DNA of 64,000 bases from Akkermansiaceae bacterium (lineage in GTDB: Bacteria; Verrucomicrobiota; Verrucomicrobiia; Verrucomicrobiales; Akkermansiaceae). The translations under genes and the position numbers were made by a program. Where the stretch lies: positions 1 to 64,000 of the forward strand of contig CAIZNN010000181.1 in the NCBI GenBank assembly GCA_903934285.1, in the 5' to 3' direction. The notes beneath the pieces were generated by a model, which was given only the letters and a program-made list of their open reading frames with translations, was not told the DNA's origin and made no database searches. Positions within the stretch are counted from its first letter, which is position 1. Each line of letters opens with the position of its first letter. Shown in pieces: positions 44,058 to 52,759 of this stretch.

Positions 44058-46109
44058 TCAGGCACCGGGCTTGCTGTCGATCACAAGTTTCCCGCCGTCG
44101 GCTAGTGCCTCAATCACCTTGGTGTCATGACTGATTTCTTCCAATTCGATGGATTGAATCATCGCGCGGCAGCCCGGCACGGCCATGCGCAAAGTCAGTG
44201 CAAACCGCGCGTGTTCGCCTTGGTCAAGGATGATTGGAAACTCCCACAATGACTCGGTCGGCGGCAGTGAGGCCGGAAGGTGGTTGGTTACATGGGTGCC
44301 GGATGCCGTGTCGCGGGAAAGCAGATAGCGGGTCAACTTGCCCGCGACCGGAATGACACCCAGCGGGTTGTCAACGGAATAGCGGACCCTCACGGAGTAC
44401 ACACCGCGGGCGTGCGTATTCGCGGGCGACTGCCACCACTCGCCATTGCGCACTGCGATCAGACTCCCCGCGGTCCCGGGGTTGGCGCCGGCTCCATCAG
44501 ACCGACGCTTCCAAAACACGTGGAAATCCGAAGCCCGGACAGGGGCGTAGTGCTCAATGAGATACCGGTAAACGTCCCAATGCCGGAGTTGCAGCCATTC
44601 TTCATATTGCGAGAAATCCGGGTTGATGGTGAGAAAATAATCCGGAGCGTAGCACTTGAGGTTTTCCAAAAACCTGGCTCGTCTGCTGCCCAGGGCGTGA
44701 ATGAGGTAATCCGGACCGCGGAATGCGGACCCCTTTTTGTCTTCGATCAAGGCCCGGTAGCTGGCAGCCACCCGTGCGCCGCTGAAATCCAGTTCGTGCC
44801 ATACTGCCAAGTCGGAGGCCCAGCCCTTGCAAAGGGTCATGCCACAATACTGGACACTGGTTGCCGGATGCTGGCGCTTACTCTGCAAATAGCGGGCTAT
44901 CCCGACTACGCCCAACACCATCATTGACAGAATAGCGATTACTGCGGGAATCGACACACGCATTGACTGCAGCCGGTTCAAAACCGGCAACCGGCCAAAG
45001 TCGAACCCTCTGCCAAAACGGAAAATCCAAAGCATGGCGACCAAGCCCATATTGCGCGTCGCGATGTCTTGGTAATGGGAATAAGCCGCCAATTGCGGAA
45101 CCTGCACCACCAGCGCCAGCCCTAGCAACAGAAACACCAAGGCGGATTCCATCGGCATCGCCCGCAAGGATTCGGATCGGGCCCGCATGCGGGCAATTTC
45201 GCACCCTGCCAGGATGCTCGGCAACCAAAATCCAATGATGACCCGGACGTTCCAAAACATAGCTGGAAACTCAGGTATATCATTCGGCGGTGCTCCGAAA
45301 TACCAGAACTGCTCCTTTGGCAGGTCCACCAGAGCAAACCTCAGCGACTCAATGACGTGCCCTCTGGAAACCATCGCGACACAGGCCGTGAAGGTGATGA
45401 GCGCGATGATTCCGGCATAGATCGTCCAGCCCATGCCTGCCAGCCGCGTTCTAGCAACGATTGGAACCATCACCAGCAGCAGGCCATACACCGCAAGTGC
45501 GGCCAACCCTTGCTCCGTCGCCACAAAGATCGAGCCACCCAGGCCCAGCCCGACATAGGCATGGAAAATCGCCGGGCGGCGGAAAACGCCGAACCTTCTG
45601 GATAGGACGATGGCCGTCGTTAGGACCACAACCGGCAAAGTCGAGCGGAGCCCGACCATGCTGCTGCCGCACAGTGCCCCGGATCCGCGCATGAGGGCCT
45701 CTCCCACAACAAGCGCGGCACAGGCAGCGAATGAAGCCATGCAGGCGGGAATTTTCCAAGCGGCGGCACACAGGTGAAAGCAGGCTAGGAATGCGACAAG
45801 CCCCATGAGATTGCGCGAGAGTTCGCTGGCCAACAAATCGCCTCCCAATAATGCGAACAAGGGATAGTGCAGCAACAACGTGCCTGAGCCGTGAAAAAAG
45901 TCGAAGTCCCTGCCTAGCAACTCGCCCGCTGCTAGTCTTTGCAACGGATTATACAGCTGGAATGCGCCGTTCATCGGCATGCTCTTGAAGAGCAATACTT
46001 CATGGCTGACGATCAGCACAACCAGCGCGAGAAATGCCACCAGTCCCACAACGCCAAGCACCACTCCGGATGTCAACATCAGGGGCCGGGCGGCAATTTT
46101 CCGAGTCAT
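44058..46109 (-). CDS. Polytopic membrane protein, unknown function
   Basis: A 683-aa product with around 11 hydrophobic segments in the first 420 residues, then a soluble C-terminal domain of about 260 residues. After the first segment: NGAFQLYNPLQRLAAGELLGRDFDFFHGSGTLLLHYPLFALLGGDLLA (about residues 46-93), with GRDFDFFHG as the likely catalytic-type acidic loop of a GT-C protein. The C-terminal domain has YLIEHYAPVRASDFHVFWKRR, seen at the ends of several hypothetical membrane mannosyltransferase-like proteins. Base composition is slightly lower in GC than its neighbours. Not assignable to a named family. Confidence 0.5.
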   Translation of the reverse strand: MTRKIAARPLMLTSGVVLGVVGLVAFLALVVLIVSHEVLLFKSMPMNGAFQLYNPLQRLAAGELLGRDFDFFHGSGTLLLHYPLFALLGGDLLASELSRNLMGLVAFLACFHLCAAAWKIPACMASFAACAALVVGEALMRGSGALCGSSMVGLRSTLPVVVLTTAIVLSRRFGVFRRPAIFHAYVGLGLGGSIFVATEQGLAALAVYGLLLVMVPIVARTRLAGMGWTIYAGIIALITFTACVAMVSRGHVIESLRFALVDLPKEQFWYFGAPPNDIPEFPAMFWNVRVIIGFWLPSILAGCEIARMRARSESLRAMPMESALVFLLLGLALVVQVPQLAAYSHYQDIATRNMGLVAMLWIFRFGRGFDFGRLPVLNRLQSMRVSIPAVIAILSMMVLGVVGIARYLQSKRQHPATSVQYCGMTLCKGWASDLAVWHELDFSGARVAASYRALIEDKKGSAFRGPDYLIHALGSRRARFLENLKCYAPDYFLTINPDFSQYEEWLQLRHWDVYRYLIEHYAPVRASDFHVFWKRRSDGAGANPGTAGSLIAVRNGEWWQSPANTHARGVYSVRVRYSVDNPLGVIPVAGKLTRYLLSRDTASGTHVTNHLPASLPPTESLWEFPIILDQGEHARFALTLRMAVPGCRAMIQSIELEEISHDTKVIEALADGGKLVIDSKPGA

Positions 46110-46201
46110 TTAGCGAGTGGTTGTGATTGGCGCGAGGCGCGGCAGCAGCAGATTTGATAGGCGGCCTCTCAGGACATCCATGTCGTGAGCGGCCATTTCC
46201 A

Positions 46202-47830
46202 TCAGCGTGGCCCCGCAAACTCGTAAATTGCCAGATCCAGCCCCCACGGCACCGCGCCGCGGAAAAGCTGCTTCGTTTCATCCAGCAGCAGCCACTTGGC
46301 CGGATCGGGCGGCAGCTGAGGAAAGGTGGGCTGGACGCCGAAGCGATCCACGGCGGCGGCGCTGGTGTTATCGACGATAAGGACGTCGCCGGGTTTGGCC
46401 TTGGCATAGGCAAGGTGCTCGTAGCGTTGGCGGGCCTGCCGCGGCGAGGCAAGTGGCAACGTACTCCAGCGGATCTCGTGGTTGCGATCATCGGCGGCGG
46501 CCGGCCAGAGCAGTTGCGGGATGTAGACCGCCCGGTTGGCAGGAATCCCCTCCAACACCGATGCCATCCCGGCGTTGAGATCCGGGCAACCCGCCCGCAT
46601 GAATTGGCACACGCGGAATGGGATGATCGTGGCATGCATCAACACAATGAGCCATACCGCAACGGCTGGCAGCCACCGCAGCGCCAGCGCGTAAGTGGGA
46701 CTCGCGACGAGTGCATGCCTTCGCGCTGGCGATGGCGATTCGCTCGTGGCAGATAGGCCGCCGCGATGCCGGCGCGTGCCAGCAATGCGCGCCGCGACCA
46801 CGCCGACCATGATCACCGCAAAGGGCGTGCCAAACGCCAGATAGTGGAAGTTCTCGCAGCGCGTGACAGCATGGATGGCTATGACCGTGACAAAAAGCGC
46901 CGGGGCGAGAAAGCGCAATGCCGGTGGAATCGCGGCTTGGCTCCGCGTGGCTCCGGCCCGCCAGCCCACGGCAAGTGCGCCCGAGGCGATCAGGCCCGCA
47001 CCCCACAGCACCAGTCCGCCACCGCCGCGGTAATTGCCCAGCCCGGCAATGACCGCGTTCCAGTTTTGATAGAACGACTTTTGAATGGCGAGGTTGGCGG
47101 CGAATTGGCGCAGGGCCTCTGGCTGGGTTCCGAACCATCCCGCCACGGCGAGACATCCCAACGCAAAGGCCGCCAGGCGCACCCACGCTTCCTGTGAGGC
47201 AACGGCGCCCTGGCGCCGTGCGCCTAGGCAATCGAATCCGAGGATCACTAACCCCAGGGCCAAGCCATATGGATGGAGTGTCGGGCACAGCAACGCGATG
47301 GCACGCATCAGCCAGCGCCAACCCGCATGCCGGTGGTCGAGGCCGGTGACGCAGTTGGCGAACCACAGCAACACCACGGCCACCGCGATGGACTCGAAAC
47401 GGTTGCCCGCACACGCTAGCAACAACAGGCGGTCGGAAAGGATCAGCAGCACGGTGGCCGCCACCGGCCACAGCTTCCGTGTCGCGGTCCAGACCACTCC
47501 TGCCGCCGTCGCGGCGGTTAGTAATTGGAACAGCGAGAGGACCGCAACATCGGCGGTGCGGCTATATGGCAGCGCGAAAAAGATCACGCCTCGCAGCCAC
47601 ATCGCACCAGGCCAGTGGTGGCCCCACCAGCAACCATAGCCGTCAAAGTTGTTAAGAAAGGGAATGCCGAGGTCAAAGGGATGCTTGGCCAGCGCCAGCG
47701 GCAGGGAATAGAGGATGCCGTCGCCGCTGGGGATGTTGTAGCGTTCTGCCAACAGGCACACCAGCATCAGCCAGCTTGCCGCGATTACCGCGCCGAGAGC
47801 CAACACAACTATGGAGGAAATCCGGGCCAC
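46202..47830 (-). CDS. Polytopic membrane protein, GT-C-like
   Basis: A 542-aa protein starting with GTG (MARISSIVVLALGAVIAAS). About 11 hydrophobic segments lie in the first 430 residues. The first loop has ERYNIPSGDGILYSLPLALAKHPFDLGIPFLNNFDGYGCWWGHHWPG (about residues 29-75), with GDG and DGYG acidic motifs as in GT-C transferases. A short soluble C-terminal region (about 440-542) has PGDVLIVDNTSAAAVDRFG and WLLLDETKQLFRGAVPWGLDLAIYEF. It is preceded by the DPM-type GT2 at 47951. Function inferred only from fold and context. Confidence 0.55.
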   Translation of the reverse strand: MARISSIVVLALGAVIAASWLMLVCLLAERYNIPSGDGILYSLPLALAKHPFDLGIPFLNNFDGYGCWWGHHWPGAMWLRGVIFFALPYSRTADVAVLSLFQLLTAATAAGVVWTATRKLWPVAATVLLILSDRLLLLACAGNRFESIAVAVVLLWFANCVTGLDHRHAGWRWLMRAIALLCPTLHPYGLALGLVILGFDCLGARRQGAVASQEAWVRLAAFALGCLAVAGWFGTQPEALRQFAANLAIQKSFYQNWNAVIAGLGNYRGGGGLVLWGAGLIASGALAVGWRAGATRSQAAIPPALRFLAPALFVTVIAIHAVTRCENFHYLAFGTPFAVIMVGVVAARIAGTRRHRGGLSATSESPSPARRHALVASPTYALALRWLPAVAVWLIVLMHATIIPFRVCQFMRAGCPDLNAGMASVLEGIPANRAVYIPQLLWPAAADDRNHEIRWSTLPLASPRQARQRYEHLAYAKAKPGDVLIVDNTSAAAVDRFGVQPTFPQLPPDPAKWLLLDETKQLFRGAVPWGLDLAIYEFAGPR

Positions 47831-47950
47831 TGGGTCAGTTTAGCGGAAATGGCCGGGGCGATGCGGAATCAGTCCGCCCATATATGCGGCACGAACGCCC
47901 GACTTGTTGCAGCCACGCGGAAAACTCCGCCGCGCCGCAAGCCACCGCAG

Positions 47951-48760
47951 CTAGCGGACACTTGCTTTCCTATATCTTCCCCGGCACACATCGAGCAATT
48001 GCCTGAACACCTCGACCAGGCCGCCGAGGCCCTTGATCTTGGTGGGGGTCTTGCCGCTGGTCGGATACACCCGCGACACCGGCACCTCCTTGACCCGGAA
48101 ACCCCGCCTCGCGGCCTCGATGGCAAGATGGTAGTGCAATTGATAGCGGTCGAAACACGGGCGGAAAATGTCGATCACGGGATCTAGCAACAACTGGCGG
48201 CTATATGCCCGGAAGCCGTTGGTGGTGTCGGTGTAGCGCAATCCCGCGGCCAGGGAAATAAGCGGGGCGTGCAGCAGACGCACCGCCAGATAACGGGACA
48301 GCGGGGTGTTTTCGTGATGCCCGCCGGCAATGAAGCGTGAGCCTTGCACATGGTCCCATCCCGCCGCCAGCGCTTCGACAAATGACGGAATCGCCTCGAG
48401 GCCGTCCTTGCCGTTACCGTCGATGACGATCACTCCGTCGTACCCCTCTCCCATGCAATAGTCCATGGCCATGCGCATTTGGGCGCTGAGCTTGCCCGGT
48501 CCGGTTTTAACCAGCAGCGCCTTGGCATCCACCTCTTGCATCAGGCTTGCGTCCAACGAATCATCCGTACTGCCGCCGTCCGCGATGATGAGGTCCACGG
48601 CCGACCCATACGTTTGCATCGCCCGGAGTTGACTGCGGACTTTCTCCCCTTCATTGATGACAAAAACACACATCGCCCAGCGCTGCTTGCGCGGGCGCTC
48701 CCAATCGATGCGATAGGATGGCGCGCGCTGATTGTCACCGCTAAACCGGGGCGAAAACAT
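47951..48760 (-). CDS. GT2 glycosyltransferase, polyprenyl-phosphate-sugar-synthase-like
   Basis: A 269-aa DPM-like transferase. Motifs: WAMCVFVINEGEKVRSQLRAMQTY, DLIIADGGSTDDSLDASLM, VIVIDGNGKDGLEAIPSFVEAL (about residues 109-130; metal site DGN instead of DAD), VQGSRFIAGG, LRYTDTTNGFRAYSRQLLLD and VKEVPVSRVYPTSGKTPTKIKG. The DGNGKD form is the one seen in a distinct GT2 branch. No C-terminal membrane helices are present. It shares its neighbourhood with an SDR/TIM-barrel/FAD-oxidoreductase cassette, possibly making one modified lipid-linked sugar. Confidence 0.87.
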   Translation of the reverse strand: MFSPRFSGDNQRAPSYRIDWERPRKQRWAMCVFVINEGEKVRSQLRAMQTYGSAVDLIIADGGSTDDSLDASLMQEVDAKALLVKTGPGKLSAQMRMAMDYCMGEGYDGVIVIDGNGKDGLEAIPSFVEALAAGWDHVQGSRFIAGGHHENTPLSRYLAVRLLHAPLISLAAGLRYTDTTNGFRAYSRQLLLDPVIDIFRPCFDRYQLHYHLAIEAARRGFRVKEVPVSRVYPTSGKTPTKIKGLGGLVEVFRQLLDVCRGRYRKASVR

Positions 48761-48883
48761 GGCTCAAAAGAAAATGCTGCAAGACAGCAAGGCAAGACAA
48801 GTGATGGGGCCCCTGTGGGAAATCAAGCGGCTTTTTGACCGGCGCGGCGTATGGGCTGGAATCTCAGTTGTCAGCGTGGCGCC

Positions 48884-49870
48884 TCACTCCACCGATTCCT
48901 CCACGATGCTGGACAAAACGGTGTCCTCCAGCAGCACGGAACTGTTGGATTCCTGGGCGATGAAATATAGCGGGCGGCTGCGCACTTCGCCCAGAATGGT
49001 GCCGACATATTCGCTGAGCACGGCGAGAATCAAACAGACAAAGAAAAACATGCCGCTGAGTTGGAGCGAGAGCGTCGTCCAGCCCGCGGCGACATCAGGT
49101 TTGAGCAGGAAAATGACCACCACGTATGCGGCATACAACAGATTGAGAAAAGCACCTAACAACCCCGTGGCGGTCACCATGCGCAGCGGGTGGCGGGTGT
49201 TGGCGGCGAGCAGATCGATGGCGGTGGCAACCTCCACACCCCAGGTGGTGACGCGCGGCGCGCCGGCCCTGGCCTGGATCGCGTATGAGAAGAACTCATG
49301 TTGATAGCCGAGGGTGAGGGTGAGCACGCGAAGGTAGCGGCTTTGCTCGCGAACTTGGAGCAAGGCGTTGACCGCCTGCCGGTTCATCACCCGCAGGTCG
49401 CACACGCCGCGCTTGATGTCCACACCCAGATGCTTGACGCAGTAGGTCCGGAATGCGTTGCCGAACCACTCGCGCGCGAGCGAACGCCTCAGCGGATTGG
49501 TCGCCACCCCGTGGACGATCCCGCCGCTGTTACGGCAGAGATCTATCATCTGTGGGATGACCTCGATCGGATCGGTCCGCGGGTCGAGGGTCACCACAAA
49601 ATCGCCGATGGCGGACTCGATGCCGGCGGACAGGGCGACATCCCTGCCAAACGGCCTGGACAGCCGCAGGTAACGCACGCGCTGGATTCGCTGCAGCAGG
49701 GGTTGCACCATCGCCGCAGTGCCATCGGTCGAACCGTCATCCACGAGGATGATTTCAAAAAAGCGGTAGGCCGAGGCGATAATCCGCTCGACCTCGATGA
49801 CAATTTCCTCAAGCAGCAGGGCATCCTGCTCAAGCGGAACGACAATGCTGATTACGGTGTTCGGGTCCAT
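48884..49870 (-). CDS. GT2 glycosyltransferase, ArnC/GtrB-like, with C-terminal membrane helices and an atypical metal site
   Basis: A 328-aa protein with a GT-A domain (residues 1 to about 225) and two membrane helices (about 232-255 and 268-294), as in GtrB/ArnC. Motifs: ISIVVPLEQDALLLEEIVIEVERII, ILVDDGSTDGTAAMV, RPFGRDVALSAGIESAIGDFVVTLDPRTDPIEVIPQMI. GtrB/ArnC proteins usually have a DAD/LQDPPE arrangement where this one reads LDPRTDPIE, so the metal-binding site is altered. Later LRVLTLTLGYQHEFFSYAIQAR covers the acceptor region. It may be an inactive or retuned polyprenyl-phosphate transferase. It is preceded by a gap with CTGGAAT repeats. Confidence 0.85.
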   Translation of the reverse strand: MDPNTVISIVVPLEQDALLLEEIVIEVERIIASAYRFFEIILVDDGSTDGTAAMVQPLLQRIQRVRYLRLSRPFGRDVALSAGIESAIGDFVVTLDPRTDPIEVIPQMIDLCRNSGGIVHGVATNPLRRSLAREWFGNAFRTYCVKHLGVDIKRGVCDLRVMNRQAVNALLQVREQSRYLRVLTLTLGYQHEFFSYAIQARAGAPRVTTWGVEVATAIDLLAANTRHPLRMVTATGLLGAFLNLLYAAYVVVIFLLKPDVAAGWTTLSLQLSGMFFFVCLILAVLSEYVGTILGEVRSRPLYFIAQESNSSVLLEDTVLSSIVEESVE

Positions 49871-49966
49871 TGGGAGAAAATGCTGGAATGCGGGAAAGTT
49901 GGCATGCTGGAATTGGTGATGTTTGGAGCGGAAGCCGACTGGAATTCCAGCGGCGCAGCATTTCAG

Positions 49967-51085
49967 TTAGCGGCTGGTTCCCAGCAACCGCGCCACTTCA
50001 TCTTCCACGTCGAAGATATTGTCGATTTTCCCACCCATGACGTGAATGACGGCGGGAAGCTTCGCGTCGCGGTGAAACAGGATCGGCCTGCCGTCGTCGA
50101 TTTCACTCAGCGGCAGCAGGGTTTTGACGGTCCACAACGAGTCGCGGTGCACCGCCCCCCGCAACGACGGCACATAGCGCGAGGCATCGGCCACCATCAA
50201 CTCGAAATGGCTTTGCTTATCGAGGGACTTGAATATCCGATAGGGATTGGAGGCGCCGGTTTGCTCGTTTTCAAACCAATGGGCATGCGGCGTGTAGCGC
50301 ACATGGCTGAGGGTGGTCAGGCCCAGCGAGGGAAATGGCATGAAGGAGAAGAACGGCCCGCACATCATGGTCACCGAGAGCCCGTCGAGGTTTTGCGGCA
50401 GCTCGACCAATGCCATTTCGGTCAGTTCGTGCTTCAAGGGAATGAGCGGCAAGCCTGAGGCGGAAGTGAGGCGATTCAAACCGGCGTAGGTGGCGTTGAA
50501 CAGATATGCGCAGGGGCATTCGGAACCGTCCGAAAACCTGGCCAGCGCCCCGCTTGGATGGGGTGTCGCGGTTTGCACCAAGGTGTTAAGTCGCACCTCG
50601 ATTCCCGCCGCCGCCAATTCCCGCTGCAGCTTGTCCCTGAGCACCGAAAAATCAAACGCGCATTCCTGCGCCAGCCAAATCCGCTCAGTCAACACCGGGT
50701 TGAACAGGCGCTGGATGGCGCTCGGCGCGGCCTTGAGCGGCGCGCCCACCCGCTTCATGAAAACTTCGAACTGGTTGGCGGTGACCTTGGAGAAGAGCCG
50801 CCCGATGGCATAGACTTTGGTGAATTGATCGACGATCGCGTCGCGGTAATGCAAGCGGAACCTTTCGTAGTTCTGCCGCGACCGGTACGCCGTCATCAGA
50901 CTGCGCGGGTAGTGATACCCGCCATGGACCCGGGCTTGGTTGATCCGTGATGCCTGGGTCAACAGTTCGCCCGCCTCCTCCACCACTATCGGCTGCCAAC
51001 CCCTGCGCTGCAGCATCATGGCTATGGAGCAACCGAAGAAGCCGCCACCGGCGATGACCACACGGCGCTTTTCAGCATTACCCAT
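49967..51085 (-). CDS. FAD-dependent oxidoreductase (DAO family)
   Basis: A 372-aa flavoprotein of the D-amino-acid-oxidase type. The dinucleotide motif is RRVVIAGGGFFGCSIAMMLQRRGWQPIVVEE (about residues 7-37), followed by SRINQARVHGGYHYPRSLMTAYRS. The C-terminal FAD contact is the segment LPAVIHVMGGKIDNIFDVEDEVARLL (about 344-369). It overlaps the upstream isomerase gene by 8 bp, so the two are translationally coupled. Along with the SDR and the TIM-barrel isomerase it forms a compact cassette that also contains GT2 genes. The substrate is unknown; an unusual amino or keto sugar is possible. Confidence 0.85.
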   Translation of the reverse strand: MGNAEKRRVVIAGGGFFGCSIAMMLQRRGWQPIVVEEAGELLTQASRINQARVHGGYHYPRSLMTAYRSRQNYERFRLHYRDAIVDQFTKVYAIGRLFSKVTANQFEVFMKRVGAPLKAAPSAIQRLFNPVLTERIWLAQECAFDFSVLRDKLQRELAAAGIEVRLNTLVQTATPHPSGALARFSDGSECPCAYLFNATYAGLNRLTSASGLPLIPLKHELTEMALVELPQNLDGLSVTMMCGPFFSFMPFPSLGLTTLSHVRYTPHAHWFENEQTGASNPYRIFKSLDKQSHFELMVADASRYVPSLRGAVHRDSLWTVKTLLPLSEIDDGRPILFHRDAKLPAVIHVMGGKIDNIFDVEDEVARLLGTSR

Positions 51086-51884
51086 AACTCCCCCTAACTG
51101 CCGCCACTGCCTGTTTTATCGCATCAAGCCCGGCCGGTTGGGCCCGCATTTCGATGGCCACGCTGCCGGTGTAGCCGATTTCATGGAGCACGGCGGCGAT
51201 GCGGGCATGGACCGCATCCGGTTCGGCAAAGGACCCGAGGTGGGGTTGACTGGCATGCACGTGGCGCAGCAGATGGGCACTTTGGCGCAAGCACGGTTCG
51301 AAGATCTCGCCGCTCAAGGCCAGCCCCCCGGCATCGACATGCAAACCGAAGCCCGGGGAATTGACGGATTCGACCAACTCGGCGGCTTGTTCGAGCCGCG
51401 TGCAGAAATCGGCGCCATAGGCTTCCGGATTTGCTTCGATCACCAAACAGGACCCTGCCGCCATGCACGCATCGCCCACTTCGCGAAACACCGCTGTGGC
51501 CCGCCGCGTGGCTTCGGCGTGGCTGAGGCAACCCCGCAACCGGTTGCGTGGCGAACCAAACACCAGCGGCCCTGCTCCTGCCCAACCGGCAACGCGCCCG
51601 ACGGCTATCAGCACGGACTTCATCCGCTCGCACGACTCTGGCGCACCGAACAATTCCAACCCCTCGGTCCCGAACAACAGCGCCTGGAACGATCCGATCT
51701 TGAACCCCTGTTGGCGATACCATGCCGCACGCTCACGCACTGCGGACTCGCCCGCCGCCAGCGGATCCCCGAACGCACGCAACGGCGCGACCTCGATTTC
51801 ATCCAGACCCAAACCATGGAGGCATTCCAAGGCCGAGGCCTCGTCCTCCGGTGCCCATGCTATATGCGAAAACGAAATGTTCAT
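51078..51884 (-). CDS. Sugar phosphate isomerase/epimerase (TIM barrel)
   Basis: Xylose-isomerase-like TIM-barrel protein of 268 aa. Features: NISFSHIAWAPEDEASALECLHGLGLDEIEVAP at the N-terminus, CLVIEANPEAYGADFC (metal-binding Glu near residue 155), LHVDAGGLALSGEIFEP (Asp), HLRHVHASQPHLG (His) and SVAIEMRAQPAG (Glu). These are the acidic/histidine ligands of this superfamily. It overlaps the downstream FAD oxidoreductase by 8 bp and is followed upstream by the SDR. The reaction is unknown. Confidence 0.87.
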   Translation of the reverse strand: MNISFSHIAWAPEDEASALECLHGLGLDEIEVAPLRAFGDPLAAGESAVRERAAWYRQQGFKIGSFQALLFGTEGLELFGAPESCERMKSVLIAVGRVAGWAGAGPLVFGSPRNRLRGCLSHAEATRRATAVFREVGDACMAAGSCLVIEANPEAYGADFCTRLEQAAELVESVNSPGFGLHVDAGGLALSGEIFEPCLRQSAHLLRHVHASQPHLGSFAEPDAVHARIAAVLHEIGYTGSVAIEMRAQPAGLDAIKQAVAAVRGSYG

Positions 51885-51911
51885 GATGAGAAAATCTGTA
51901 TGCTCCGGGAG

Positions 51912-52694
51912 CTAAGGCCGGGCCGGCCTATCCGCCCCGGATTCCTCCAACCACGATGCAAGATCGGCAAACACCTGCGCCTTGCCATACAAATAGCCGT
52001 TCGCACCGCCCCACTCCGGCGCATGTCGCGAACGCATGTCATAGCCCGCCGGTGCCGGGCCTGTGCCACCCAGTGTTTTGCCCGGGAAAAACCGCTCGCA
52101 AATCTCGCCGGTGCCCAGCGGTTCGGTACTCACGTTGAGCAAGGGCAGCCCAAGCTCCCATGCCCGGTCGATGTCAGCCGCCAGATGCCGCAAATCATAA
52201 TACTGAAACACCCCTTCCGGATGCACCTTCTCTAACCCATTGTCGTGGATCATGTCGAAGATGACGTTTTTCTTGAGTCCCGGGCCGAACAGCCCGGGCA
52301 AACGCAGGATCAAAACCTCGGGAAAGCGGTCCCGGATCCAATCCTCCAACTCGACCCGGTGTAACCCGTAGGCATGATGGCCGGCCCGCTCAATGGCGGA
52401 GTCCTCATCCACCTCCCGCGGTGCCGGATAGACATCGATGGTCGAGATCAGGGTGAAGCGCTTGGCTCGGACTTGGGAGAGTGGTTCCCGCAACCGCGCG
52501 ATGCCGGCCCGGTCATCGGCGGGATGGAGATTGGCCCACCACTTCATCGCCTGCACTCCCGCACATACTATGTGCCCGAAGCTTTCACCCCGAATCGTGT
52601 CGATGTCCGAAGAGCGGTACTTCGAATCGTAAGCGCGCCGGGCGAGCAGATTGCTGCCGACGAAACCGGTGTAGCCAATGAGTGCCGTGGACAT
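51912..52694 (-). CDS. NAD-dependent epimerase/dehydratase (SDR)
   Basis: Short-chain dehydrogenase of the extended type, 260 aa, starting at 52694 (MSTALIGYTGFVGSNLLARR). The NAD loop is GYTGFVGSN. SIDVYP is in the place of the catalytic Ser-bearing strand, and the YxxxK-like segment reads HAYGLHRVELEDWI, with Tyr and Arg rather than Tyr and Lys. Then LRLPGLFGPGLKKN and YDLRHLAADI follow. A longer frame to 52763 would overlap the next gene. The gap upstream has GGGG-containing short repeats. It forms a unit with the isomerase and FAD oxidoreductase. Confidence 0.82.
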   Translation of the reverse strand: MSTALIGYTGFVGSNLLARRAYDSKYRSSDIDTIRGESFGHIVCAGVQAMKWWANLHPADDRAGIARLREPLSQVRAKRFTLISTIDVYPAPREVDEDSAIERAGHHAYGLHRVELEDWIRDRFPEVLILRLPGLFGPGLKKNVIFDMIHDNGLEKVHPEGVFQYYDLRHLAADIDRAWELGLPLLNVSTEPLGTGEICERFFPGKTLGGTGPAPAGYDMRSRHAPEWGGANGYLYGKAQVFADLASWLEESGADRPARP

Positions 52695-52725
52695 GGGGAT
52701 GTGGGGATATGGGGTTGTGGCGGGG
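52695..52725. repeat. Short G-run repeats upstream of the SDR start
   Basis: ATGGGG, ATGTGGGG, ATATGGGG and TTGTGGCGGGG follow one another directly upstream of the SDR ATG. On the coding strand they read as CCCCATA/TCCCCACA-type units. Another short array in an initiation region, but imperfect. Confidence 0.4.
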
Positions 52726-52759
52726 CCGAATTCCACGGTCACTCGCTCAGCTTGCAGAT

